The notes beneath the pieces are model-generated. The model was not told the origin of the DNA. It made no database searches and worked only from the letters and a program-made list of their open reading frames with translations. Source: Amyelois transitella (taxonomy: Eukaryota > Arthropoda > Insecta > Lepidoptera > Pyralidae). Taken from it: DNA of 64,000 bases. The DNA is taken from positions 12,553,001-12,617,000 of the forward strand of contig NC_083508.1 of the NCBI RefSeq assembly GCF_032362555.1. Direction: 5' to 3'. Both the position numbers and the translations under genes were made by a program. Shown one piece after another: positions 20,746-32,100 of this stretch; within the stretch, counting starts at the first letter, position 1; the number at the start of each line of letters is the position of its first letter.

Positions 20746-23700
20746 TCACGTGAGCTTCAAATTATCCTTTTCAACGAATTGCGACGATTGTAAGAATCGC
20801 AGGTCCTCGATAACAAACCTGAAAACATGAATGGTATAACAATAATATGACTTTTTGCAAAATCAGTGCAGTGTAGTTTGTTCCGCCGCTTCTACACATG
20901 CGCTTTGGAAGCGGCAGTAGTTATAATTAGATTTAAGTGGTGTGACGTCAATAAGTGATAGCTTGTATCCAATTTTGAAAATAAATCTATTCTATTCTAT
21001 TCCAATCAATGGTCATTTCATAAAAGAATTGACGTTTATTTCTTAGCAGACTTTCTGGTCATGAACTTGTTGAACAAATCAAAAGCAGTTTAGGTATCTA
21101 TTACTGGGGTGGTATTAAGCCTACAATCAGATAATGAAAAGTGTGTTTGATCAAGTGGGGAAAAAATATTAACTAACTTATATACATTAGGGAAAATAAT
21201 TTAGATACACACTTAAATAATCAAATTGTTGCAAAACGGACAATCAAATTTTAAACTATATGCTCACTTCTAAATTACTTGCGGGGTAGACAGAGCCAAC
21301 AGTCTTGAAAAGGCTAAAAGGCCACGTTCATCTGTATGGCTAAATAATTCAAATTCAAATCTTCAATTGCTTCAATAAGTTTATAAACCTATACCTTAGT
21401 CGCCTTTTACGACCTCCATGGGAAATATATGAATTGGTCTATTAAAAAGTGAAATCACACGGCACTTATCTCACAAACTCATAACTAAAATCGCTGTTAC
21501 CTGTAAAACAACACTGGCAGCGGCGCAGTACTGAGATGCCACAGCGCGTGCGCATCCCACGCGTGGTACTTCGGCGGGAAGTCGAACAGTTCGAGCGCCA
21601 GCGCCGCGCCCGACAGCAGCGTGAACGCCACCATCCGCCACGCGTACCATCTGCCGCCCAGGTACTGGATTATGGACCACACCAGCCAGATCAGTGACCC
21701 CGCCACGCCTGTTGAAACATGTCAGTTATTTCCCGAGACCCTAGGCTCGCCTGGACGCCATGGAACCTATGTCACCCACAGTCTTTGAATCTATACGACG
21801 GTGTACCAGTGATGAACACAAGCTCAATTTTAGTAGTTCCCACGAAAAAGTGATGGATCAGGTGATGGACCTATCACTGATTCGATAAAAATAACTGCAA
21901 CAGTTTAATTGTATTATTTATTTAACGTATCTTTTTCACCAAATTTTAATAACCGCTTTTAATAAAGAATAAATGTTGGTTCTCAATTTGAGATGAATGT
22001 ATGGTATATGTTTGTCCACGATTATCTCGCATTTCGCTAAACCGATTTTGATACGGTTTTCAGAAGTCTTTGCTACACTTAGGGTTTCAAGAATTTTGAG
22101 CGACTTAAAAAAGGAGGATATCGATTAGAGGCGGTTCTCTATTCAAAAAAAGTTATTTTGCTACCAAATTGACCTCCGCTCAGCATAATGTCATGGCGCT
22201 AACCACGACGCTGGTCTTCCGCGGACACCGTTCATAATGGAGGTTACCAAGTTCAGTTAACTTACCGAAGAACACATTGACTTGCATGTTGTACTCATAG
22301 TCTATTCTCCCGGAGTACAGATATCGCACGTGCTCTATATAATACAGAAGCGGCAACAATAATATGCCCAATGTCAACTTCTTCCTTCTGTGAAATACTC
22401 TGAAATGGAAATATAATGATAAGATAATAAATTACAGCGTACAATTTCATTTTTAAATTCGTACGAAACATCTCTTGGGAGTAAAGTATTTTTTAAATAA
22501 TACAGGTAGGTATAAACGCAGGCACGTAACGTTCCTTTATCTCGGAAGTTTCAAATTACGTTTCAATGATCTATGGTAATGATCACCGAGCGACCACGGA
22601 TTTATAATCAGTTATCTTGGAGTAATTTTTTTACTAAAACCAGAGTGCATATAATTTTTGACTGCCTCTGTGGCGCAGCGGTAGTGCGCTTGTCTGTGAC
22701 ACCGGAGGTCCCGAGTTCGAATCCCGGCCAGGTCATGATGGGAAACGAACTTTCTACGATTGACCTGGGTCTTATAAGTTTATCTATAGTATAAGTATTT
22801 ATTATAAAATATAGTATCGTTGAGTTAGTATCTCGTAACACGCGACGCTATAAGTTAAAAACAACGAAATGTATAAATCGCGCAAGCAAAGATTTCACGG
22901 ATCGGACCATATAATACCTCCGACACAATATCGTCGGATCCGCGGTTCCCCAGGCATCACACCTAGCCTGGCGGAAGAACTTCCCTTTGGTGGCGGTCGA
23001 GCCGAATCACTGCTCCCGCGACAAGTCTATTAATAAATTTTAAATAAGGAATACAGTACTACCACTTTAATAAGTTACACCGACGTACCTGCGCAGAAAT
23101 CAATTTTTGTTATGGCGCGAAAATATCTGCGCCAATCATAGTGCGCCATTTGAACGCGGGATCAAACCCGTTCGCTATTGGCTAATTGCTGGAGTTCGCA
23201 GGAGCGCCACGCCGTCGCGGTGTCGCGGTATTCGGTAATGAGCGAGATACACGACTCCTGTTGTTTTGGGATTTAAAATCCTATGTAGTAGCAATAAGTT
23301 CGTTACTTCACTAATGTTTTCATTCGGCCAGATTCGGCGGTCGGTTGTACTATTCTGCGCCGTCGAACAATGCCGATGTAACTTATAAAAGTGGTAGACC
23401 TGTACCTCACTACAGCAGCGACAAACAGCGCCATCACCATGGACAATGCGCATGCGTAGTCCATGAACTCAGTGAACGGGGTGTCCCTCGTGTGGAATAT
23501 CGTAGACCACGTCCATGCGTGTACGCAGACCTGAGTAAAAAAGAGGTTTCTTTATAAGCTTTAGTAGCAAATTCTTCCTATGTGCGAAACGTTATGATAA
23601 TTACCCTTATTATGTTATATTTCCGCCCATTGTCACATTTTGTGCCGTGTGGTTCCCGGCACCTAATAAAAAAAAAGAACAGGGCCACTCCTTCTTTTTC

Positions 23701-25839
23701 CCACGGATGTCGTAAAAGGCGACTAGGGGATTATAAAATTGGGATTCTTCTTTTAGGCGATGGACTAGCAACCTATCACTATTTGAATCTCAATTCTATC
23801 ATCAAGCCAAAAAGCTGAACCAAGCCTATCAGTTGGGACACATAAATATGGTGGTTCATTTTCGTCAGAGGTCAGCCCCATTTGCTTTTCCTATATCCTG
23901 TCCTGTCCAACAACACTGCTGGCTCTGTCTACCCCGCAAAGGGATATAGACGTGTTAGTATAAAAAAAATAAACATTGTCTGTTTGGTAATGTACGGCCT
24001 TAGGCTTATTTATCACATGATTAGAAGCTGCATACTGATATGAATGTGTAAATTTTGTATTCTGTTCACTATTGTGATTAATAAGTACCTAAATTGGTGT
24101 GATATACAATCTTGGTACAGTTTCAACCTTGTGTACTTTATATTAAACTACTTTTTGCCCCATGGTTCGTTCGTGTGGGAAAATCCAGAAAAAGAAGTCG
24201 CTCACTCCCAGTGGTCTATTCTATACATACATACATACGATCACGCCTGTTTCCCATTGGGGTAGGCAGAGACTATGGAATTCCACTTGCTATGATCCTT
24301 ATAGACCTCTCCCGCTTCCTCTACATTCATTATTATTTTCATGCATATTCGACGATTACGGGTAGGTACTCCTAACATCTCCCTTTTTAAAGACGTTCCA
24401 TTCTATATCTGTGCCAAATTTCTTGAAAATCAGCCCATCAGTCATTGAGTTTATTCATTATAAATGGAGAAAAATATTTTGTGTGAGTGTCTTTATTAAT
24501 AGTGTGGATGTGGATAAAAAAAGAATTAGAAAGTGAAGTTAAGTTACTACTTTGCGATAAACAAACTATATAGTAGTAGTAACTATATGTATCTACGAGT
24601 ATGAACTTTCCAAGGCAAGTGGAAAGAGGTAGTCTCTGCCTACCTCTCCGGGAAGGAGGCGTGATTTTTTTGTGTGGATAAAAAAAAAATATTTATCACT
24701 CTCACCACAACAAAGCCATGCCAGAACAACACCAGCGGCGTGGTCTTCACCGAGAACTGCGATGTGATCTCCCGGTACATGTGCACGTGCACCGCCAGGT
24801 TCAGGAGCGACGCAAACGCCGAGGCTGGCTCTTGAACGCCAAACAATCGTACGAATGGCCACTGAAATCAAGAATTATTTTATTAATATTATATTATTTT
24901 GTGTGGTTGCCAGCAATATACATACATATAATCACGTTTATATCCCTTACAGGGTAGACAGAGCCAACAGTCTTAAAAAGAGTGATAGGCCATGTTAAGC
25001 TGTTTGGCTTAATGATAGAATTGAGATTCAAATAGTGGCAGGTTGCTAGCCTGTTGACTAAAAAAAGAATCCCAAGTTTATAAGCCTTTTAGATATTTTA
25101 TCAAAGACCTTTTTTTTTTCAATTAGGTTAATTATACTTTCGATAGAGCTATTTGGAAGGAGAAAGGGTCAGACAGTAGTGGAATACAAATCTAAACAGT
25201 TTAAAAAATCATTTATTGTATACTACAAAATCTTATCTGCAGAATCATAAAATTACCTTGCCATGAAACTTAGGTATCTCATATCCTCGTTCTTGGAAGC
25301 CGAGCACAGTTCGCCACATACAGTGATACTGACACTCATCTTTACAGCCCCATCTTAACAGCCGGCTTCCTACATCTTGGTGTTTAAGTGCTTTTTCTGA
25401 TAAAGACAAGCCATCTGAAAATGAATAAACAAAAAATAACTGCCACCTCTTTTCCATTATTTAGAAAGTTTAGCCAACCAGACCTACTTTTAGAGCAACA
25501 TTTAATTAATTTGTTGGAAATCAGGGCACACAATAATGGGAAATTTTCAGTCTTTCGGCAACTTTCCTAAAGGCTCTTGAGCCTCCAGGCTCGGGATCTG
25601 CCTCGTGCCGATTATGGTAAAGACAGTACAGCATATAACAAGAAAGCGAGAAAACACCTTGTGAATTACATAGTCTTTGGGGGTTTATTTTAAATTCTAT
25701 AGGTACCTTTCGTACAATTCGCACTAGTACAGCTTTTCAAACACTTTTGATAAAACGGCGAGCGGTCTCCGTCGCTTGCATCAATCAAACCAAAATTTTG
25801 GATACATACAAATATAAGAAGAAACTCTGAGAGATCCAT
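20746..25839 (-). CDS. PGAP3: PGAP3 (Per1-like GPI-anchor remodelling protein), 328 aa, 7 exons
   Basis: Exons, in order of translation, are 25839-25707, 25414-25257, 24861-24706, 23530-23406, 22399-22266, 21708-21501 and 20818-20746; all are GT-AG and every join keeps frame. PGAP3 is the GPI-specific phospholipase A2 of the ER/Golgi that removes the unsaturated sn-2 acyl chain before remodelling. The start MDLSEFLLIFVCIQNFGLI is a signal peptide, followed by the Cys-rich lumenal part (FYQKCLKSCTSANC; WGCKDECQYHCMW), then IPKFHGKWPF. The multi-pass CREST-type domain has SLLNLAVHVHMYREI, AWTWSTIFHTRDTPFTEFMD, HVRYLYSGRIDYEYNMQVN and ELFDFPPKYHAWDAHALWH. The FHTRD...MDY and DAHALWH motifs are the conserved family signature. 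Length is close to human PGAP3 (320 aa). An upstream in-frame extension lacks a better ATG. It shares a promoter of about 270 bp with GTPBP10. Confidence 0.93.
20868..21003 (+). repeat. GAAGCGG repeat, full copy
   Basis: Runs from GTGCAGTGTAGTTTGTTCCG through TTTGGAAGCGGCAGTAGTTA and GTGTGACGTCAATAAGTGAT to AAATCTATTCTATTCTATTC. It lies in the last PGAP3 intron, on the opposite strand to the gene. Confidence 0.75.
21248..21435 (-). repeat. TATG-tail SINE-like repeat, diverged
   Basis: Reversed copy with TTGCGGGGTAGACAGAGCCA, AGGCCACGTTCATCTG and TAGTCGCCTTTTACGACCTC, without a clear tail. Confidence 0.75.
22008..22165 (+). repeat. Repeat of unknown class (shared with 39648-39810)
   Basis: It shares GTCCACGATTATCTCGCATT, CTAAACCGATTTTGATACGG and GGCGGTTCTCTATTCA with the second copy in BTBD9. 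About 150 bp; class not recognised. Confidence 0.55.
22662..22860 (+). repeat. tRNA-headed SINE, full length
   Basis: Head GCCTCTGTGGCGCAGCGGTA with B box GAGTTCGAATCCCGGCCAGG, then CTGGGTCTTATAAGTTTATC and GTTGAGTTAGTATCTCGTAA. Lies in a PGAP3 intron. Confidence 0.85.
22862..23030 (+). repeat. GC-rich repeat family shared with 57003-57155
   Basis: It shares AATCGCGCAAGCAAAGATTT, CTCCGACACAA and CGCGGTTCCCCAGGC with the copy in l(3)mbt. About 150 bp, richer in GC than its surroundings; not recognised. Confidence 0.65.
23640..23962 (+). repeat. TATG-tail SINE-like repeat with extra 3' insertion
   Basis: A nearly full forward copy (GTGCCGTGTGGTTCCCGGCA to CCCCGCAAAGGGATATAGAC). About 75 bases (GGGACACATAAATATGGTGG to CAACAACAC) replace the usual short CAGTCTTTTCAAGACTG piece. 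Confidence 0.8.
24225..24400 (-). repeat. RTE-like LINE 3' fragment
   Basis: Reversed copy with a CATACATACATACGA tail, ATCACGCCTGTTTCCC, GTAGGCAGAGACTA and CTTCATTCATTA-like coding remnants. Lies in a PGAP3 intron. Confidence 0.65.
24605..24672 (+). repeat. RTE-like LINE 3' tail
   Basis: GGCAAGTGGAAAGAGGTAGT to GGGAAGGAGGCGTGATTTTT; only the last codons and stop are present. It ends 34 bp from the PGAP3 exon at 24706. Confidence 0.7.
24918..25095 (-). repeat. TATG-tail SINE-like repeat, 3' part
   Basis: Reversed, starting with ATACATACATATAATCACGT and ending at CCCAAGTTTATAAGCC; the 5' half is missing. Confidence 0.8.
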
Positions 25840-26111
25840 TCCATGAAAAAGAAATTGGCGCAGGTAAACCAATTTATCGTAAAAATATTTTCAAATTGGT
25901 GCGAACAACTAAACAAGACGCGAAGCGAACAAAATTGTTGTTTTTGACATTACTGCCATGACACTTTGACAGTGACATTCACACTACTTCCAAAGCTTAA
26001 TCTTCGCCTTTGCCTAACTGATATAGAAACCTAAAAAAAGAAGAAGAAATTGTAAACATTAAATTTTCTAACCAAAGATGTGTTGTTAATTTATTTTAAA
26101 CAAATTGCAGC
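25840..26111. promoter_or_regulatory. Divergent PGAP3 / GTPBP10 promoter region
   Basis: Only 272 bp separate the two start codons, so both 5' UTRs and promoters must lie here. It contains TTGACATTACTGCCATGACA and TTGACAGTGAC at 25966-25976; the same 11-mer lies upstream of BTBD9 (41769). No TATA box seen. Promoter function is inferred from gene arrangement. Confidence 0.6.
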
Positions 26112-27272
26112 ATGGTTTTGATTTTAAGGACATTGTTTTCTAAAGAATTTAAGAAACCGCGTAGTTATTTACGCAACAAGTTTATTGATTCTGTGAGACT
26201 CCACGTTAAAGGCGGAACCGGAGGCACTGGTCTTCCTAAGTATGGAGGGCTGGGTGGCCAGGGGGGCTGCGTGTATTGCATCGGTAAAGAAGATGCAAAT
26301 CTTAGAAATATCATGAGCATGTATCGCGGAAAGACACTGGTGGCCGGCCATGGAGAAGACAGTCGAAAAACGAAGATTGTCGGTAACCCTGGAACAGATG
26401 TTAAACTTGAGGTCCCTCTAGGAGTTACAGTGTACCGAGAAGACGGGAAAGTCCTAGGATCTATAGACAGTGAAGAGGAAACAGTCATACTAGCTAGAGG
26501 TGGCCCCGGTGGCACAAAAGAAAATAACTTTCTTGGACACTTTGGGCAAATTCACCATGTACGTCTAGATCTTAAATTAATTGCTGATATCGGATTAGTG
26601 GGATTCCCTAATGCTGGAAAAAGTTCACTGCTAAAAGCGATTTCTAAAGCTAAACCTAGAATAGCCAATTATCCTTTCACTACAATCAAGCCAAATAAGG
26701 GTGTTATGCACTATGAAGACCATAGACAAATATCAATAGCAGATTTGCCTGGACTTATTGAAGGAGCCCATGTTAATATAGGATTAGGACATACATTTCT
26801 GAAGCATGTTGAAAGAACTAAATTATTACTTTTCATAGCAGATGTTCAAGGCTTCCAATTGAGTCCAAAATATCCCAAGCGGTCATGTTTAGAGACTGTA
26901 ATACTTCTTAACAAGGAATTGGAACTTTACGACCCAGAGTTGCTTGAGAAGCCTGCAATACTAGCTGTTAATAAAATGGATCTGCCTGGAGCTAAAGATA
27001 TCTTTACAGATGTCAGAAATTCTCTGGAAAATATGAAAGAAGTGTTACATAACATACCAGAGGAGCTTAGGCCGGAAAAGTTAGTAACATTCCAAGATAT
27101 TATTGGAATATCAGCTTTGCAGAATACACATAGTATACAGGAGTTGAAATTGATTCTGCGGAAGAGATTAGATCAGTATGCGGAAGAGAATGACCCAGAC
27201 ATTGTGGACTCGGACTTGCTGTATAAAAAAAATAAAGCTATGATTAGGGAAAGAGGACCAAAAGTCACATAA
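26112..27272 (+). CDS. GTPBP10: GTPBP10 (mitochondrial Obg-type GTPase), 386 aa, one exon
   Basis: Single intron-free frame from ATG 26112. In humans GTPBP10 (387 aa) helps to assemble the large mitochondrial ribosomal subunit. Residues 1-22 are basic (LFSKEFKKPRSYLRNK), fitting a targeting sequence. About 25-155 is the Gly-rich Obg fold (VKGGTGGTGLPKYGGLGGQG; ILARGGPGGTKENNF). The G domain has G1 GFPNAGKSS near residue 165, switch I NYPFTTIKPNKG, G3 DLPGLIEGA near 211, G4 NKMDLPGA near 287 and G5 ISAL. The tail after the G domain is short, as in GTPBP10 rather than GTPBP5. Intact by every motif. AATAAAG right after the stop (about 27270) may be its poly(A) signal, giving a very short 3' UTR. 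The lack of introns is unusual among its neighbours. Confidence 0.93.
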   Translation: MVLILRTLFSKEFKKPRSYLRNKFIDSVRLHVKGGTGGTGLPKYGGLGGQGGCVYCIGKEDANLRNIMSMYRGKTLVAGHGEDSRKTKIVGNPGTDVKLEVPLGVTVYREDGKVLGSIDSEEETVILARGGPGGTKENNFLGHFGQIHHVRLDLKLIADIGLVGFPNAGKSSLLKAISKAKPRIANYPFTTIKPNKGVMHYEDHRQISIADLPGLIEGAHVNIGLGHTFLKHVERTKLLLFIADVQGFQLSPKYPKRSCLETVILLNKELELYDPELLEKPAILAVNKMDLPGAKDIFTDVRNSLENMKEVLHNIPEELRPEKLVTFQDIIGISALQNTHSIQELKLILRKRLDQYAEENDPDIVDSDLLYKKNKAMIRERGPKVT

Positions 27273-29194
27273 ATAAAGATTAAATTAAAATAGGCATTTT
27301 AATTATCCCATACAGACACATTCTTTATCTCTTACAAGGCAGATGGATCCAGTGTCATAGCACCAACCAATAACAAGTGATATTTTCTCTTTTCTCTCAT
27401 AATTCAATACAAATCAATAGATCAAAGTCCCCTAGACAATTAAAAAACTGTTATTGAGTAAATAGTTTATTTAATCAGAAATTTACATACTAATTTCAAT
27501 AAACAACTTACATTTATACTGTCTTATGTTTACATACTACAAGATTAAATTTATTATTACAATGGCTTCGACTTTTTGCATTTATAAAATCCAGATGTTT
27601 TAAAAAAGGATACTAACAACCGTTTAATCGTTTATAAATAGGAAACATTTTCAAAATAATTCAGCTTAAGAAAAGGTTTTCTTACTTTGCGCTGTCGCAA
27701 CAGGTCTTTTTGGAGACAAAATGCACGAAGTCGTTGTCGCCCCACAGAACATAACAGATTAATTTCAAACATTTATCACAGAATCATTTCTACAATAGCT
27801 TACATCTAAATACATTCTGAGATTGCTAACATATAAAATATACACATTTCTCGTTTCAGTCCAATAATTTGATATTTTTCACAGTCCACATTTGGAATCC
27901 ATCCAACCATCAACAAACTTGAAGGTTTGTTTTGGATTCTAAAGTTAACAAGGAATTCCTAGTTCTTCATTTTCTTTTTCCAATGAACCAATAGGTGTAG
28001 CTAACTAGTCCTTCCTTCAGATAAAAAAATTGCACATAACATAATGTTGTCTGTACTTGTATATTTGTATGCTATAGTCACGTATTGCAACTGAGACATA
28101 AGAGTTATAATATATCTACTTACTAAAACATCAATTTTCAACTTAACAATAATAAAATCACAAAATCTCGCTCTTAAATTGTTCAACAAATTTTTTCAGA
28201 GGTTTGGTTAGCGGAATAGTGCTGATATAATCGTATGGGGACAATTTACTGTTCGAATTTGTTCAGAAATACATACAATTATCGCGCGAAGGAGCGGGAT
28301 ATTTACAAACGTTGACAAGACCTATGTGGTGGTCATATCTTCCTCCTCAGCAAAAATTTAGAAACAGAAAGATAAGACATGCGCGGTAAGTTTGAAAATA
28401 GAACCCGCAGTTTGTTTGTTTTTTTTTCAAGTTAATATGATTCTGAAATTGATCTTTGAGGATTATTAATGAATTTAAAAAGCATCGTTCGCTAGCAAAC
28501 TTTAACAAGGAGATGGACACTTCCAAAGAGACTAGAGTACAGCTTACAGACTAAATAACTAGATTTTTTCTCGACAGAGCGAGATTGCTAATATCATGTT
28601 AGCGCAATGAGCTGCATAACACATAAGTAAAAACTACACAAGTATATGGATATGCTCAGAGTTGAAGGCTGTTTTACATGCATTAGGCACATCACTATTA
28701 ATTTTAACTAATAGCTATAGGTTTCAAGCTCATTTTAGTTTAAGAGCAAGCAATCTTCGAACTCAATACATAATAATATATTTTTGCCAAACAGAAAAAG
28801 AAATAAAGACTCAGTTACGTATTTTTTTTAAAGTGAATTACGTCGTTAATTGGAAATATGTGCATTCTATTACAAGACAGTGGTCACTTTACTAAGCAGG
28901 CTTAAACTAATATTAGGTCCATTTTACTAGTTAACAATTTTTCGTGCAAATTCATAGGTAAATCACAAATCAAATAATCGCAACTAGTCTATGTGCCCAT
29001 AGAGTATATATCGATTGAATAATTGATGGTGTCAATAGAAACTATTTTCTATCGTTCGATCAAAGTGAAATTTTAACATACGCTCGAATTGGCAATCAGA
29101 TATTTCAATTTAAGCCTGTCCTTTTAAAGGAACTTTTTTAAGAAGTATGAGTATAACGCGCTCTTAATTTCTTAGTACGCGTGCACTAAACAGC
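27273..29194 (-). other. Probable long 3' UTR of BTBD9
   Basis: 1.9 kb of AT-rich DNA between convergent GTPBP10 and BTBD9, without any recognised repeat copy, which is rare in this window. On the minus strand an AATAAA word at about 27460 could end the BTBD9 transcript, giving a 3' UTR of about 1.7 kb. The absence of repeats supports a transcribed, constrained region, but this is inference. Confidence 0.45.
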
Positions 29195-32100
29195 TCACTC
29201 CTCGTATCGTTCCTCTGCCTCTGTAGCAGTTTCAGCGGGCGGCAGCGCTCGATTCGATGCGCCTTCTGAGATGCCTGAAGCGCTTGAAGCGTCTGAGTTT
29301 GGCGACAGAGAGCGCTGTTGCGCTTGACCTTCCGTGCTGCTATTGCCCACTGAACCTGAGGATATGAATCATTTGTAAACTACATACATACATTTAATCA
29401 CGTCTATATCCCTTGCGGGGTAGACAGAGCCAACAGTCTTGAAAAGACTGATAGGCCACGTTCAGCCGTTGACTAACTGAAAGAATTGGGATTCAAATAG
29501 TGACAGGTTGCTAGCCCATCGCATAAAATAAGAATCCCAAGTTTATAAGCCTATCCCTAAGTCGCCTTTTATCCGTGGAGACGGGATGGAGTGGTTCTAT
29601 TTTTTTTTTATTGGTGCCGAGAACGGCACTGCAGTAAAACTTGTAAATTATAGTAAAAAATTACATTTCCGTGGTAAATACGATAATCTTGTACTAGTGC
29701 TCGTTTTAACGTCCTAAGTTATATATTAAAAATAAAGTCTAATAAAATAAAAAGGAAAAATATAGTCTGTATGTTATGTTCAAACAGCTAAGACTTCAAC
29801 ATAATTTTATCACATTTGTATGGAAACACTACAGTTCATAGATAATATTGAGGTGTGTACGTTTTCTTCACTAGATAACTGGTTTCTATTATAGAATAAG
29901 TTGGTCGTTAATTTGCGCCCATACGAACCCACATATAAGCTTTCTTACTAAGCTGTTTCTCAAATTAATTGTTATAATCTCACCGGCAATAGACGGCTGC
30001 TTGTCTATAGGTCTCGGTTTCTTGGTTGAGTTGTCATCCTTCTGGTCTTCCGGCACTTGAGCGGGACACTCCAGGTGGACCAGGTGGAACACCTAAAGAA
30101 AACAATATACATTTACTAATATCATAAATGGGAAATATTTAATTTTACAAAATTGCCAAATCGCTTGATTTTTATAAAATTTGCTATGGAGGTAGTTCAA
30201 TGATGAAGGTTAAATATAAACATAGGCTGCATATATGTATCACCCACAATGCCAAGAGTACTAGCTTTTAAAAAAAAATATATAAAATGTATTGGTTGGG
30301 CATGTGTCCTGTTTTACCGACAGTAAGTATGGGTAGTAGTTATTTAACGCCAATAGATGGCGCTAAGTAAATTACTGATATTGCAAATAATTAATTCACA
30401 AATATTTCATTTATACTGCGGACAAAATCTCGTGTGACAACTAGTATATTGATAGATAGATAGGTTACCTCGTTAACAGAGTTGTTTGTCCCGACGATGC
30501 GAATGATGGACACCGGCCGCGGAGAGAAGTATATCACTTGCCACGACCTGCGGTGAGACATTTTTTTATTCTATATTTGTGAAGTTGACGTTGTTAAAGA
30601 AAATACTGCAGTGCAGTTTGTTACCGCTTCTTCTGCACCAACGCCTTGGAAGCGGCAGTAAACTTAGTTTTTAAGTAATTTGTTTGACGTGAACCAATGT
30701 TGTGAAACTAAAAGTTTTGACAATTATTAAGCGATATGAAGTATCCTATAATAATGAATATTTGAATCTATGAAATTTATTAACGCAAAATAACTTACTT
30801 TATTATTGAACGATCTACATATCTTCATGTTAGGTCGACACGATAGGCCCTTGAGGCAATATAGGTTAGTCATGATAGAACCCCTAAGGTTAAGAGCGTT
30901 GCGTCCGCTCGTCAGTTGGCATTACTTAAAGGTAAAGTCCAAGGTTGAGGTTCGTCCCACGTGGGAGCCCCTTGCGCGCTATTGCCGAAAAGGCTGTGAA
31001 CCGAGCGTCAGGCAATCGCCTTAAACTGTCCCGCTGTAAAAGTAAATGTGATGCGCAAAAAGCACAAGTTCGAATCCCATCAATGACTATTTTCAAAGTA
31101 CATTAGTTTGTATACTAACCGATGCTCTTACGGTAAGGGAAAACATCGTGGGGAAACCTGGACAGTCGGGCAACTGGATGTGTAACCATGATCGATTCAA
31201 TATGGGTTGCTTCGTGTAATAAATAGATATATAAATAAATAAATATATACCGGACAAATTACACTGATTGAGTTAGCCTCAAAGTAAGTTCGAGACTTGT
31301 GTTACGAGATACTAACTCAACGATACTATATTTTATAATAATAATAAATACTTATATAGATAAACATCCAAGACCCAGGCCAATCAGAAACAGTTCTTTT
31401 CTCATCATACCCTGCCCGGAATTTGAACCCGGGACCTCCGGTGTCACAGACAAGCATAATACCGCTGCGCCACAGAGGCCGTCAAACGTGTAAAAACCTG
31501 ACTCACCCAATCCAGGGTCCATGGTCAAAGGCATTCCCCGGGACTAAAGCCAAGAGGAAGAAGGCAAACTATGTTCTCATTGCCGTGTGGTTCCCGGCAC
31601 CAATACAAAAAAGAATAGGACCACTCCATCTGTTTCCCATGGATGTCGTAAAAGGCGACTAAGGGATAGACTTATAAACTTGGGATTCTTTTTTAGTCGA
31701 CAGGCTAGCAACCTGCCACTATTTGAATCTCAATTCTATCATCAAGCCGAAACAGCTGAACGTGGCCATTCAGTCTATTCGAGACCGTTGGCTCTGTCTA
31801 CCCCGCAAGGGATATAGACGTGACATAGCTGCGCCAGCTGCACCACTATCGACATAGCTGACCTGCAAGCGTCCCTCGTCCTGTCGCACACCGTCTCCCA
31901 GTCCCAGTAGTTGAGCGACGTCTCCACGTAGTACGAGTAGTGCCTGTAGTCGCAGTCCCACAGCAGCATGCGCACGGACGACAGCAGGTAGGGCTGCGCC
32001 AGCTGCACCACAATCGCGCCGGAGCCCAGCTGGTGGCACGTGTAGCCGTGCTCCCAGTCGTAGTGCTCCGTGTCGCCGTTCAGCAGCGCGTTGCGGGTGC

